Origin: Anaerostipes faecalis
GTDB taxonomy: Bacteria > Bacillota > Clostridia > Lachnospirales > Lachnospiraceae
Reading direction: 5' to 3'
DNA length: 64,000 nt
Assembly: GCF_018982945.1 (NCBI RefSeq)
Contig: NZ_JABRXE010000004.1
Location: forward strand, 62,001-126,000
Positions 33,755-42,696 of this stretch are shown here, piece by piece; positions within the stretch are counted from its first letter, which is position 1, and each line of letters starts with the position of its first letter. The notes beneath the pieces were generated by a model. It was not told where the DNA came from, did no database searches, and saw only the letters and a program-made list of their open reading frames with translations. Both the position numbers and the translations under genes were made by a program.

Positions 33755-34255
33755 ATGAAAGTTATTTTTCTGGATGTGGATGGTGTTCTGAATTCTCAGG
33801 ACCTGTTTGAAAGATGTGGTGAGGAACTGGTTCCGATAGATGAAGAGAATATCAGATTTCTAAAAGAAATCGTAGATGCCACCGGAGCTAAAATCGTATT
33901 GTCTTCATCCTGGAGATATGGATGGGCAGAGCATAGTGATGATGTACAGGACTGGTGTCAGCTCCTGGTAGATTATTTGGCTAAATATGGTCTGAAGATT
34001 ATTGATAAGACAGCATATTTAAGTTCAGGCCGTAGAGAAGATGAAATCAGGGATTGGCTGGTACATTGTGATGAAAGAGTAGAGAGTTTTGTTATTTTAG
34101 ATGATGGAGAATATGACTGGTATCGGCATGGATATGATAAGCACCTGGTTAAAACTGATTTCTGTACTGGTGGATTAAGGGAAGCGCATGTAAAAGAGGC
34201 AATTAATATTTTAAATAAGAAACCATTTTGGAAGTTCTGGAAAAGACAGAAATAA
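33755..34255 (+). CDS. HAD-domain protein of the Swiss-army-knife RNA-repair type
   Basis: A 166-residue protein with HAD motif I VIFLDVDGVLNSQ, motif II IVLSSSWRYGW and acidic FVILDDGEYDW. This matches the small HAD family first described in RNA-repair polyproteins and also found alone in bacteria. A phosphatase or polynucleotide-end processing role is possible but not shown. The start follows GAAGGAGG. It is 11 bases before the HD gene. Confidence 0.8.
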   Translation: MKVIFLDVDGVLNSQDLFERCGEELVPIDEENIRFLKEIVDATGAKIVLSSSWRYGWAEHSDDVQDWCQLLVDYLAKYGLKIIDKTAYLSSGRREDEIRDWLVHCDERVESFVILDDGEYDWYRHGYDKHLVKTDFCTGGLREAHVKEAINILNKKPFWKFWKRQK

Positions 34256-34266
34256 GGAGGCATAAG

Positions 34267-34758
34267 ATGACAGCCAGATTGATTACAAAGATGATTGAGT
34301 ATTATCAAGGAGATCCAAAACGTATCCAGCATTTTCTTAAGGTATATGCTTATGCAAAAACAATCGGAGAGCAAGAGGGGCTGGATGAGAAAACACAGAA
34401 GATTTTGGAGACAGCAGCAGTAACTCATGATATAGGAATCAAGATCAGTGAAGAGAAGTATCAAAGCAGTGTAGGAAAATATCAGGAGATGGAAGGTCCG
34501 GCTGTTGCCCGGATAATGCTTGAAGACATGGAGTTTGAAAAGGAAATCATTGATAGAGTATGCTTTCTTATAGGACATCACCATACATACGACAGAATAG
34601 ATGCCATAGATTATCAGATTTTAGTGGAAGCAGATTTTCTGGTTAACCTGGCTGAAGAGGGCAGTTCCAGAGAAACAATAGACACTGTAAAAGAGAAAAT
34701 TTTCCGTACAGCAACGGGGATATTTCTGATTGAAAAAATTTTTGAAAAAATAGCTTGA
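34267..34758 (+). CDS. HD-domain phosphohydrolase
   Basis: A 163-residue HD-domain protein. Metal ligands are visible in RIQHFLKVY, AAVTHDIGIKI (the HD pair) and LIGHHHTYDRIDAID. Such proteins hydrolyse nucleotides or cyclic nucleotides; the substrate is unknown. Start at the ATG after AAGGAGG. Its stop codon overlaps the -35 box of the following tRNA promoter. Confidence 0.85.
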   Translation: MTARLITKMIEYYQGDPKRIQHFLKVYAYAKTIGEQEGLDEKTQKILETAAVTHDIGIKISEEKYQSSVGKYQEMEGPAVARIMLEDMEFEKEIIDRVCFLIGHHHTYDRIDAIDYQILVEADFLVNLAEEGSSRETIDTVKEKIFRTATGIFLIEKIFEKIA

Positions 34759-34783
34759 TATCTAGAGCACAATGTGGTAAAGT
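34755..34783 (+). promoter_or_regulatory. Promoter of the tRNA-Phe/tRNA-Gly pair
   Basis: TTGATA, a 17-base spacer and TAAAGT, 37 bases before tRNA-Phe. The -35 overlaps the stop codon of the HD gene. Confidence 0.5.
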
Positions 34784-34819
34784 ATAGAAGTCGCAGAAAT
34801 GAGGACACTCATTATGAGA

Positions 34820-34892
<73 letters not shown>

Positions 34893-34919
34893 TTGCCGAG
34901 AGGCATATGAATTTTATAT

Positions 34920-34990
34920 GCGGGTGTAGTTCAATGGTAGAACTCCAGCCTTCCAAGCTGATCACGTGGGTTCGATTCCCATCACCCGCT
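34920..34990 (+). tRNA. tRNA-Gly (anticodon TCC)
   Basis: A 71-base tRNA with acceptor stem GCGGGTG/CACCCGC, short D arm GTTCAATGGTAGAAC, loop CTTCCAA with anticodon TCC and T arm GTGGGTTCGATTCCCAT. It follows tRNA-Phe by 27 bases on the same transcript. Confidence 0.94.
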
Positions 34991-34995
34991 TTTTT

Positions 34996-35026
34996 AAGAA
35001 GAATGTTTCGACATTCTTCTTTTTTT
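34996..35026 (+). terminator. Terminator of the tRNA-Phe/Gly transcript
   Basis: AAGAAGAATGT, loop TTCG and ACATTCTTCTT, followed by a T run. Confidence 0.9.
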
Positions 35027-35045
35027 GTTTTATAATGAAAACAGT

Positions 35046-35687
35046 ATGAAATATTTTGATTATGGTGAGAAGGAACTAAATTATTTGAAATCCAAAGATA
35101 AAGTTTTGGGAGAGGTTATTGATCAGATAGGAATGATTCGAAGGGAGGTTCTTCCAGATTTTTTCGAGGCTTTGGTAAATTCAATTGTTGGGCAGCAGAT
35201 TACAACAAAAGCCCAGCAGACAATCTGGAGACGTATGAAAGAGGTTCTGGGAGATATAACACCGAATAAAATAGTATCTATGGAGGAGGAAGAACTTCAG
35301 GGCTTTGGAATTTCTTATCGAAAAGTCCGTTACATTAAATCAGCGGCTCAAAAAATACTTTCAGGTGAATTAAAGGTAGGAGCTTTGAGGGAAATGGATG
35401 ATCAGCAGATTTGCGACTGCCTGGTGAAACTGGATGGTGTAGGAGTGTGGACGGCACAGATGCTGATGATATTTTCCATGGAGCGTCCGGATGTTTTAAG
35501 TTATGGAGATCTGGCCATTCAAAAAGGACTTCGAATGATTTATCATCACCGAAAAATAACCAGAGAACTTTTTCATAAGTATCAAAGACGTTATTCCCCA
35601 TATGGAACAGTTGCAGGTTTTTATTTATGGGCAGTCGCCGGAGGTGCTATAGAAGGGTTGAAAGATTATGCACCAAAAAAGAAATGA
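35046..35687 (+). CDS. DNA-3-methyladenine glycosylase (AlkA-like HhH-GPD)
   Basis: A 213-residue HhH-GPD base-excision glycosylase. The helix-hairpin-helix is LVKLDGVGVWTAQMLMIFS and the catalytic Asp lies in LSYGDLAIQKGLRM. SIVGQQITTKAQQTIW matches the AlkA family. It removes alkylated purines from DNA. The ATG at 35046 has only a weak upstream ribosome site, and it follows the tRNA terminator closely. Confidence 0.88.
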   Translation: MKYFDYGEKELNYLKSKDKVLGEVIDQIGMIRREVLPDFFEALVNSIVGQQITTKAQQTIWRRMKEVLGDITPNKIVSMEEEELQGFGISYRKVRYIKSAAQKILSGELKVGALREMDDQQICDCLVKLDGVGVWTAQMLMIFSMERPDVLSYGDLAIQKGLRMIYHHRKITRELFHKYQRRYSPYGTVAGFYLWAVAGGAIEGLKDYAPKKK

Positions 35688-35705
35688 GTAAAGGAGAAAT
35701 AAGAC

Positions 35706-36863
35706 ATGGATTACAACAAACTGGCACTGAATATGCATGAACAGAACAAAGGAAAAGTAGCAGTACGTTCAAAGGTAGCAGTAAAGACAAGAGATGATTT
35801 GAGTACTGCATATACTCCGGGAGTTGCAGAACCTTGTAGAAAGATTCGTGATAATAAGGATGAGGTATATCGTTATACAGCAAAAGGTAATCTGGTAGCT
35901 GTTGTTTCTGATGGAACTGCAGTACTGGGATTGGGTGATATTGGACCGGAAGCTGCCATGCCTGTTATGGAAGGAAAGGCAATTCTCTTTAAAGAATTTG
36001 CTGATATCGATGCATTCCCAATCTGTCTTGATACAAAAGATACGGAGGAGATTATTCAGACTGTCAAGAATATTGCTCCGACTTTTGGAGGAATTAATCT
36101 GGAAGATATCTCTGCACCAAGATGTTTTGAAATTGAACGCAGATTAAAAGAAGAACTGGATATTCCGGTATTCCATGATGATCAGCATGGAACTGCTATT
36201 GTTGTTGCAGCGGGACTGCTAAATGCACTAAGATATGTGGGGAAATCTTTAGAAGAAGTGAATATAGTAATCAATGGCGCTGGTTCTGCTGGTATTTCTA
36301 TTTGCAGATTATTACTTCAGTTTGGTGTGGGAAATATTGTTCTGGTAGATCAGAAGGGTGCATTATGTCCGGGAGAAGACTGGATGAATCCTGCACAGGC
36401 GGAAATGGCAGAAAAGACAAATAAAGATAAGCAGACCGGTCCGCTGGCAGAGATTATCAAAGGGAAAGATGTCTTTATTGGAGTATCTGCACCAAATATC
36501 GTTACAGCCGAGATGGTGTCTACTATGGCGGATGATGCGATCATCTTTGCCATGGCAAATCCAACACCGGAAATTATGCCGGATGAGGCTAAAAAAGGTG
36601 GGGCAAAAGTCATTGCTACCGGACGTTCTGACTTTCCAAATCAGATTAACAATGTGCTGGTATTCCCTGGAATCTTTCGTGGAGCCCTGGATGCAAGAGC
36701 CAGTCAGATCACAGAATCTATGAAGATGGCTGCAGCAAGAGCCATTGCCGGAATTATCACAGAAGAGGAATTGAATGACGAATATATTATTCCGGGAGCA
36801 TTTGATGAAAGAGTTTGTGCTGCAGTGGCAAAAGCAGTAGCGGAAGAAAGCAAAAAATTATAA
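35706..36863 (+). CDS. NAD(P)-dependent malic enzyme
   Basis: A 385-residue short-form bacterial malic enzyme that decarboxylates malate to pyruvate. It shows [15 protein letters not shown], the catalytic-region [14 protein letters not shown] and the dinucleotide loop [15 protein letters not shown]. Length fits the family without the PTA extension. The start follows AAAGGAG, 18 bases after the glycosylase gene. Confidence 0.94.
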   Translation: MDYNKLALNMHEQNKGKVAVRSKVAVKTRDDLSTAYTPGVAEPCRKIRDNKDEVYRYTAKGNLVAVVSDGTAVLGLGDIGPEAAMPVMEGKAILFKEFADIDAFPICLDTKDTEEIIQTVKNIAPTFGGINLEDISAPRCFEIERRLKEELDIPVFHDDQHGTAIVVAAGLLNALRYVGKSLEEVNIVINGAGSAGISICRLLLQFGVGNIVLVDQKGALCPGEDWMNPAQAEMAEKTNKDKQTGPLAEIIKGKDVFIGVSAPNIVTAEMVSTMADDAIIFAMANPTPEIMPDEAKKGGAKVIATGRSDFPNQINNVLVFPGIFRGALDARASQITESMKMAAARAIAGIITEEELNDEYIIPGAFDERVCAAVAKAVAEESKKL

Positions 36864-36950
36864 CAGCTGACTGATATAGAAATGTACTAAAAAAAATACA
36901 TCATTGACGATGAAAAAAGCTATTGATAAAATAAAGATTGTCGAGTGGCG

Positions 36951-36990
36951 AAAGCGTAAATCCAGATTTGGATTTGCGCTTTTTCTTTTT
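36951..36990 (+). terminator. Terminator upstream of the MATE gene
   Basis: AGCG-TAAATCC pairs with GGATTTGCGCT around AGATTT, followed by TTTTCTTTTTT. The rest of 36864-37089 shows no gene. Confidence 0.8.
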
Positions 36991-37089
36991 TAATTATATC
37001 AGGTTATGGCAGCTTTCCTTTAAAAGACTCCATATTAACATTGCCGGCAACAGTGTTCCATATGGTGTCGGAAAAAGGAGGTTTTGAAA

Positions 37090-38529
37090 ATGGAACAGAA
37101 ACAGACAGTGAATAAAATGGGGACAGAACCTGTAAAGAGATTATTACTGACAATGGGAGTGCCAATGATGCTTTCTATGGCGGTACAGGCGCTTTACAAT
37201 ATTGTGGATAGCTATTTTGTAAGTTGTATGCCTGACACAGATAAAATTCAGAATATGGGAGACTATGCAGTCAATGCATTGACCTTAAGTTTTCCTATAC
37301 AGATGCTGATGGTTGCTATAGGAGTAGGTCTAGGTGTTGGTATCAATGCAATTTTGTCCAAGAGCCTTGGGGAAGGAAATCGTGAAAAGGCTGGAAAAAT
37401 TTCTGGAAATGCTGTTTTTATTGGAATTTGCATGTATATTCTGTTTTTAATTTTTGGGTTCTTTGGAATAGATATTTATTTGAAATCGCAGACCAGCAAT
37501 CCTGTTGTTTTGGAACTGGGGAAAGAATATCTGCAGATCTGTACCTTTGCATCTTTTGGAATTGCCATGTATATGATATATGAGAAATTACTGCAGGCAA
37601 CAGGAAGGACAGGATGTGCTACCATTGCCCAGATTACCGGAGCAGTAACTAATATGGTGCTGGATCCTGTTATGATTTTTGGATATTTCGGATGTCCGAG
37701 GCTTGGGATTCAGGGAGCTGCCTATGCAACAGTCATTGGACAGATTGTCTCTTTTCTTATGGACATGATATTTCACTACAAATTTAACAAAAAAGATTTT
37801 GATAATAAACTGTCTTATCTGCGACCGGAAGGAAAAGTTTTAAAAGAAATATTCCAGGTGGGGGTTCCTGCAATTTTTATGCAGGCACTTATGTCTTTTA
37901 TGACCTATGGGGTGAATATTATTTTTGGAGCAGTGTCTTTGGCTGCAGTAACTGCCTATGGTGTTTATTATAAAATTCAGCAGTTTGTATTTTTTGCAGC
38001 TTTTGGAATGAATAATGCAATGATTCCGATTATCGGATTCAATTACGGCATGCAGGATAGGAAACGTGTGAAAGATGGAATAAAATATGGAATATTATAT
38101 ACCCTTATTATTATGCTGATTGGAGCTGTGGGATTACAGCTATTTGCCGTTCAGATTTCAGGATTTTTTTCGATTTCTGCACATACTCAGATTCTTTGCA
38201 TTCGTGCCATTCGTATCATCACCCTGGGATTTTTATTTGTGGGAGCCAATATTGCATATCAGGGTATATTTCAGGCACTGGGATATGGTGTTAGCTCCTT
38301 GATCGTGTCCCTTATCCGACTTTTAGTAGTTACTTTGCCACTGGCATGGGTTTTTACAAAATTTTCTGATCCGGAGAAGATCATATGGGCGGCATTTCCG
38401 ATTGCAGAGGGAGTAGCATTTGTTGTGGCGGTTTTTATTATGAAAATAATTTCAAAACAAAAAATTGATCAGATGAAGACAAAAAGTGTAAAAATCATTA
38501 CACAGATACAAGAACCTGCAATTCAATGA
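37090..38529 (+). CDS. MATE-family efflux transporter
   Basis: A 479-residue polytopic transporter with about 12 helices in two homologous halves. The opening PVKRLLLTMGVPMMLSMAVQ and the VDSYFVS segment are typical of MATE (NorM/DinF-like) proteins. It exports drugs or metabolites using Na+ or H+. The start follows AAAAGGAGGT. Its 3' end overlaps the convergent MerR gene by 32 bases, and a second MATE gene lies on the far side of MerR. Confidence 0.92.
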   Translation: MEQKQTVNKMGTEPVKRLLLTMGVPMMLSMAVQALYNIVDSYFVSCMPDTDKIQNMGDYAVNALTLSFPIQMLMVAIGVGLGVGINAILSKSLGEGNREKAGKISGNAVFIGICMYILFLIFGFFGIDIYLKSQTSNPVVLELGKEYLQICTFASFGIAMYMIYEKLLQATGRTGCATIAQITGAVTNMVLDPVMIFGYFGCPRLGIQGAAYATVIGQIVSFLMDMIFHYKFNKKDFDNKLSYLRPEGKVLKEIFQVGVPAIFMQALMSFMTYGVNIIFGAVSLAAVTAYGVYYKIQQFVFFAAFGMNNAMIPIIGFNYGMQDRKRVKDGIKYGILYTLIIMLIGAVGLQLFAVQISGFFSISAHTQILCIRAIRIITLGFLFVGANIAYQGIFQALGYGVSSLIVSLIRLLVVTLPLAWVFTKFSDPEKIIWAAFPIAEGVAFVVAVFIMKIISKQKIDQMKTKSVKIITQIQEPAIQ

Positions 38530-39322
38530 TATGTTCTTCTTTGTTGGAAGATTCAGTTTCATCAATCATATAAAAGGAGTATATATCAGATTTAGGTGTT
38601 AAATTGTGATCATTCATATAATCAATTAATTCATTAAGGAATTTATAAGAAAGATCAGATTCTTTTTTAGATAAAAATGCCAATGTAAGATAAGAACCGG
38701 CAGGAAGTGTATAATTATGATTGTAATGATCGTCGTTAGTATAATAAAAAACACCGCGGACAATAAGTTCTTGGGTCTTTAGAAAATGTTCCAGATCTAA
38801 TGCATAAAAATCACAGGCTCCTACAAGTGGCACTGTAATAGAATTTTCTTTCATGTATTTGATGATGGATATTTCAAAAATATCTTCTTCAATATCCTCA
38901 TCGCTGATCTTAATGCTGTTCCGCTCTGGAAAATGTTGAAGTTGAATAGTTTCCAAAGGTGTTTCATATAAAATATGATTCATAAAACCAATGCGGGACT
39001 GAATGGATGATAAGGTTGTTTCCAGTTGGGAAATCTGTTGTTTTAATGCAATTTCTTCTTTGTGAAGTATGGAAAGTGTTTGATCAACAGAACGGGTAGT
39101 TACCAGTTCTTTGATTTCTGAAAGTGGAAATCGAAGACGCAAAAGTTCCATAACAATTCCAAGAGTCTCTATGTCACTTGATGTAAAATAGCGGTAGTTA
39201 TTTTCGGGATTACGAATTGGATGGAGTAAGCCAATTTTCTCGTAATATCTTAAAGTATCAATGGTTGTATTAAATAAATCTGCCAGTTCTTTACTTTTAA
39301 AATGATATTTTGGTTTTTTCAT
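38498..39322 (-). CDS. MerR-family regulator with effector-binding C-terminus
   Basis: A 274-residue MerR protein. The N-terminal HTH has FKSKELADLFNTTIDTLRYYEKIGLLHPIRN, followed by a dimerisation coiled coil (KEEIALKQQISQLETTLSS). The C-terminal half resembles the GyrI-like/BmrR effector domain that binds amphipathic drugs. Start at the ATG after AGGAGAC on the minus strand. It is divergent from the amidohydrolase-MATE operon, whose promoter has a 19-bp spacer with a perfect dyad, the typical MerR target. Confidence 0.9.
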   Translation of the reverse strand: MKKPKYHFKSKELADLFNTTIDTLRYYEKIGLLHPIRNPENNYRYFTSSDIETLGIVMELLRLRFPLSEIKELVTTRSVDQTLSILHKEEIALKQQISQLETTLSSIQSRIGFMNHILYETPLETIQLQHFPERNSIKISDEDIEEDIFEISIIKYMKENSITVPLVGACDFYALDLEHFLKTQELIVRGVFYYTNDDHYNHNYTLPAGSYLTLAFLSKKESDLSYKFLNELIDYMNDHNLTPKSDIYSFYMIDETESSNKEEHIIELQVLVSV

Positions 39323-39406
39323 AATATAATGTCTCCTGTTTTGAGTCAAAATCTTTCCTGTTTTCTTGTAATATAGCAAGAATAAAAATAAAAATCAAAT
39401 TAACCA

Positions 39407-39437
39407 TTGACTCATGTGTTACACATGGGTTTATGAT
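39407..39437 (+). promoter_or_regulatory. MerR-type promoter with 19-bp spacer and dyad
   Basis: TTGACT (39407-39412), a 19-base spacer and TATGAT (39432-39437). The spacer holds the perfect dyad CATGTGT-T-ACACATG (39413-39427). This over-long spacer with a central operator is the known activator mechanism of MerR proteins, which untwist the DNA. It faces the amidohydrolase gene. Confidence 0.85.
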
Positions 39438-39446
39438 TCTCTTGTA

Positions 39447-39497
39447 AGCAGACAAGGATGCCTGAGAAAAGGTATCTTTGTCTGCTTTGTTTTTGTT
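39447..39497 (+). terminator. Hairpin at the 5' end of the MerR-controlled transcript
   Basis: AGCAGACAAGGATGCCT pairs with AGGTATCTTTGTCTGCT, followed by TTGTTTTTGTTT. It begins close to the predicted start site, so it may be an attenuator or a 5' stabilising hairpin rather than an ordinary terminator. Confidence 0.7.
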
Positions 39498-39550
39498 TAA
39501 CTTGAAGTGTATTTATTTTACAAATGATAGATTAGATTGGAGAAATTATT

Positions 39551-41236
39551 GTGAGAAATGAATTGATTGTAAAAGGTAAGATTTTCACAGGAAATCGAGA
39601 AAAACCATGGGCAGAAGCAATGTATATCAAGGATGGAAAAGTTGCAGCTATTGGTTCATGGAATGAAGTAAAGAGTGTCACATCAGAAGAAATAAAAATA
39701 ATTGAAGAATTAAAAGGGATGATAATGCCTGGGTTTACTGATGGTCATGGACACTATTCCTATTGTGGTGCCATTAAACAAAAAAGTATAGAATTGTTTG
39801 ATTGTGATACAAAAGAAGATACCTTAAAAGCGATTAAAGACTTTGTAGATGAAAATCCAGAAGACGATTATTACATAGGAAATGGATGGACAGTTACAGC
39901 ATTTGAAAATGGACCGACTCGACAGATGTTGGATCAGATTTGTGATCATAAACCTATCGTATTAATGTCTGAGGATGGACATGGAAGATGGGGAAACACA
40001 AAAGCTTTGGAACTAGCTGGTATTACAGTAGATACAGAATCAGAATTGCAGGGAGAAATTGTGCTGGATAAAGATGGTGAACCGACAGGTTATTTTAAGG
40101 AATGGATCGGATTTTTATTGGATAAAGCGGTTCCGGAGGCTTATTCTGTGGAAGGTATGAAAGAGAGCATGGAAGAAGAGCAAAGAGAATTTTTGTCCAA
40201 TGGAATTACATCTGTTTTTGAGCCGGTTATGGAACGTCCCGATACGGTGAGAAAGGCATATGAAGAACTAGATGCTGAAGGAAGATTAAAAATCAGATTT
40301 CAGACCGGATATTTTTGCAATCAGAGAAAATCTTATAAAAAGCAGTTGGAAAAGTTCTATGACCAGAGCACATCCTATAATGGAACAAAATATCGAAACG
40401 ACTTTGTAAAAATCATGGTGGATGGTGTTGTAGAAGGACAAACCGCATATTTATTTGATGAGTACAGTAATAAACCGGGATATTATGGACTTGCAAACTG
40501 GACACAGGAAGAACTAAATGATATCTGTCAGATTGCAAAAAAAATGGGATTTCAGATTCATATGCATGCTATTGGCGATGCTGCACTGGATATGGCATTG
40601 ACCGCCTTGGAAAATGCAGAAAATACTCAACCTGAACATGGATGGCTTGGAGAATTTGAAGAATTCCGCCCGGCCATTACACATTTACAGCTGGTTCGTC
40701 CTGAAGATGTAAAGCGAATGAAAAAACTGGGAGTTACGGCAGCTGCCAATCCTTATTGGTTTTTTAAAGAAGCAGGTTACTATGAAGAAGTTGAAGAGAA
40801 GGTTTTGGGAGAAAGAGCGAAGAAAGAATATCCGATGAAGATGTTCTTTGATGGCGGATTAAATGTGACGGGAGCTTCAGATTATCCGGTAACCCTTCCG
40901 GTAGTTCCTTTAGCAGGTATGGAGATTGCGGTAAATCGTAAATTTCCCGTGACAGCGGAAGAGACTCTCCTGAATTTGGAAGAAAAAGTCACTTTAGAGC
41001 AGATGCTATATGCATTTACCATAAATGGAGCCTATCAGATGGGAGTTGAAAGTACATTTGGTTCATTGGAACCGGGAAAAGAAGCAGACTTTATCATAAC
41101 AGACCGGGATTTACGAACGGTGCCTGATCATCAATACAGTGAAGTTCATGTATTGGAAACTTATATTCATGGTCAGTGTGTATATCAGATGGGAAATGAC
41201 TCCCGAGGGAGTCTTGAACATAGTGAATCATTATAA
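39551..41236 (+). CDS. Amidohydrolase family protein (YtcJ-like)
   Basis: A 561-residue amidohydrolase-3 type enzyme. The metal motif GFTDGHGHYSYCG is near residue 60, QIHMHAIGDAALDMAL follows, and later TGASDYPV completes the site. The product is likely a hydrolase of an amide, lactam or imine-type compound; the exact substrate is unknown. It begins with GTG, after GGAGAAA. The last residues (NDSRGSLEHSESL) are encoded by a palindrome related to a local repeat. It heads an operon with a MATE exporter under MerR control. Confidence 0.83.
   Translation: MRNELIVKGKIFTGNREKPWAEAMYIKDGKVAAIGSWNEVKSVTSEEIKIIEELKGMIMPGFTDGHGHYSYCGAIKQKSIELFDCDTKEDTLKAIKDFVDENPEDDYYIGNGWTVTAFENGPTRQMLDQICDHKPIVLMSEDGHGRWGNTKALELAGITVDTESELQGEIVLDKDGEPTGYFKEWIGFLLDKAVPEAYSVEGMKESMEEEQREFLSNGITSVFEPVMERPDTVRKAYEELDAEGRLKIRFQTGYFCNQRKSYKKQLEKFYDQSTSYNGTKYRNDFVKIMVDGVVEGQTAYLFDEYSNKPGYYGLANWTQEELNDICQIAKKMGFQIHMHAIGDAALDMALTALENAENTQPEHGWLGEFEEFRPAITHLQLVRPEDVKRMKKLGVTAAANPYWFFKEAGYYEEVEEKVLGERAKKEYPMKMFFDGGLNVTGASDYPVTLPVVPLAGMEIAVNRKFPVTAEETLLNLEEKVTLEQMLYAFTINGAYQMGVESTFGSLEPGKEADFIITDRDLRTVPDHQYSEVHVLETYIHGQCVYQMGNDSRGSLEHSESL
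41181..41213. repeat. Repeat-like palindrome inside the amidohydrolase 3' end
   Basis: TATATCAGATG at 41181 and ATGACTCCCG at 41196 match the 53-bp repeat of 31225/32590 with three differences in the first 25 bases. The following GACTCCC-GA-GGGAGTC (41198-41213) is a perfect palindrome. This may be a repeat insertion captured as a coding tail, or chance; copy number elsewhere would decide. Confidence 0.45.
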
Positions 41237-41264
41237 AAGGACAAACGAAAAGGAGGACAAAACT

Positions 41265-42629
41265 ATGGATGAAATGATGATGGATGAAAACAAGTTAAAA
41301 AGAGATTTCAACTGGAAAACATTACTGCTGTTTGCAGTACCTACAATCGCATTAAATTTGTGGCTTGGAGTGTATCAGCTGATCAACTCAGCAATCAGTT
41401 CCAGTATGATTAATACAGATGCTCTGGCAGCGATTGACATCTGTTATCCGATCTTGTCAGTGGAAGAAGGACTGGCAGCGATGCTCGGTGCAGGTGCATG
41501 TGCGGTAATCGGGAAAAAACTAGGTGAAGGAAAAATAAAAGAAGCCTGTTCCAATCTGACGATGGTCACTCTATTTGGAGCAATCATAACAGCAGTTTAC
41601 CTGGCATTGGTATTTGTTTTTAGAACATCTCTTCTGGAAACTCTTGGTGCAACTCAAAGATTAATGCCTTATTGTGATGAATATGTAAAAGTTCATGTAA
41701 TATTTGGCGTTTTTTATATGATTCAGACCATGTTTCAGCTGGTTTTAGTCGTAGCAGGAAGACCTGGAGTAGGGTGTGCATTAACTGTTATTGCCGGAGT
41801 TGTTGAAATTGCAACAGTATATTTATTTATCGGAGTATTTCATCTGGGAATCATGGGATCTGCATTGGGAGCAGGATGTGGAATGCTTGTTTCAGCCATT
41901 GGTTCTATTCTTGTGTTATGTAATAAAAAACAGGAATTACATTTTGTGATTCCTGATTTCTCAGGAAAAGATTTAGGAAAAACATGCTGGCTTGGTGTAG
42001 CAGATCTGATTCAGAGTGCAGCTCTTGGATTGATTACAGCTCTTTATAATATTGTCTCCATTAAGTATTATGGAGAAACAGGATGTGCAGCTATTACCAT
42101 TTTACTGTATTCTCAGTGGTTATTTGCTTCCAGTCTATATGGATATGGAAAAGGAATCAGCCCAATTATCAGTTATAATCTTGGAGAGAAAAAATTTGAT
42201 AAAATTAAACAGTATATTAAGAATGGAAGTATAACCATAGTATTGGCATCTGTTTTGATATTTGGAGTAGCATGTATACTGGCAAAACCAGTAATTTTAA
42301 TGTATTGTCCGGAAGGCAGTGAAGTATATAATATGACCATAAAAGTGTTCTGGATTTTCTCGCTGAATTATCTGCTATATGGTGTTGGAACCATGGTAAC
42401 AGCTATCTTTGTTGCATTAAATGATGGAATAAGAGGAACCGTTCTGGCGACGTTTAGAACCATCATATTCCCAATTTTGATTTTGTCATTTCTTCCAATG
42501 GCAATTGGTGGATTTACCATCTGGATTGCCATGCCATTAAGTGAGGGGTTATCTATTATATTAGCAGCATTTTTGCTGTGGACAGATCGAAAAGTATTAC
42601 ATTTCAACACAGAGCCTGCTGTAGAATAA
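41265..42629 (+). CDS. MATE-family efflux transporter (second copy)
   Basis: A 454-residue MATE exporter with about 12 helices. The N-terminal LFAVPTIALNLWLGVYQLINSAISS and AMLGAGACAVIGKKLGEGK are typical. It is distinct from the copy at 37090 (about 480 residues) and is best placed in the same MerR-controlled unit as the amidohydrolase. I chose the ATG at 41265 after AAGGAGG, 28 bases after that gene. It probably exports the substrate or product of the hydrolase (inference). Confidence 0.92.
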   Translation: MDEMMMDENKLKRDFNWKTLLLFAVPTIALNLWLGVYQLINSAISSSMINTDALAAIDICYPILSVEEGLAAMLGAGACAVIGKKLGEGKIKEACSNLTMVTLFGAIITAVYLALVFVFRTSLLETLGATQRLMPYCDEYVKVHVIFGVFYMIQTMFQLVLVVAGRPGVGCALTVIAGVVEIATVYLFIGVFHLGIMGSALGAGCGMLVSAIGSILVLCNKKQELHFVIPDFSGKDLGKTCWLGVADLIQSAALGLITALYNIVSIKYYGETGCAAITILLYSQWLFASSLYGYGKGISPIISYNLGEKKFDKIKQYIKNGSITIVLASVLIFGVACILAKPVILMYCPEGSEVYNMTIKVFWIFSLNYLLYGVGTMVTAIFVALNDGIRGTVLATFRTIIFPILILSFLPMAIGGFTIWIAMPLSEGLSIILAAFLLWTDRKVLHFNTEPAVE

Positions 42630-42642
42630 AATAATAAAAAAG

Positions 42643-42692
42643 AGAGCATTGGAGTTGACTGATAAAATGGTTAGGACCAATGCTCTTTCTTT
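42643..42692. terminator. Bidirectional terminator after the MATE gene
   Basis: AGAGCATTGG pairs with CCAATGCTCT across a 24-base loop, with A-rich and T-rich flanks. It serves the convergent MATE and surface-protein genes. Confidence 0.75.
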
Positions 42693-42696
42693 AAGT

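Noticed and set aside
38498-38529. A sequencing error creating the 32-base overlap of the MATE and MerR genes
   Set aside because: Both C-termini end in plausible polar sequence and no frame break is visible; convergent overlaps of this size occur naturally.
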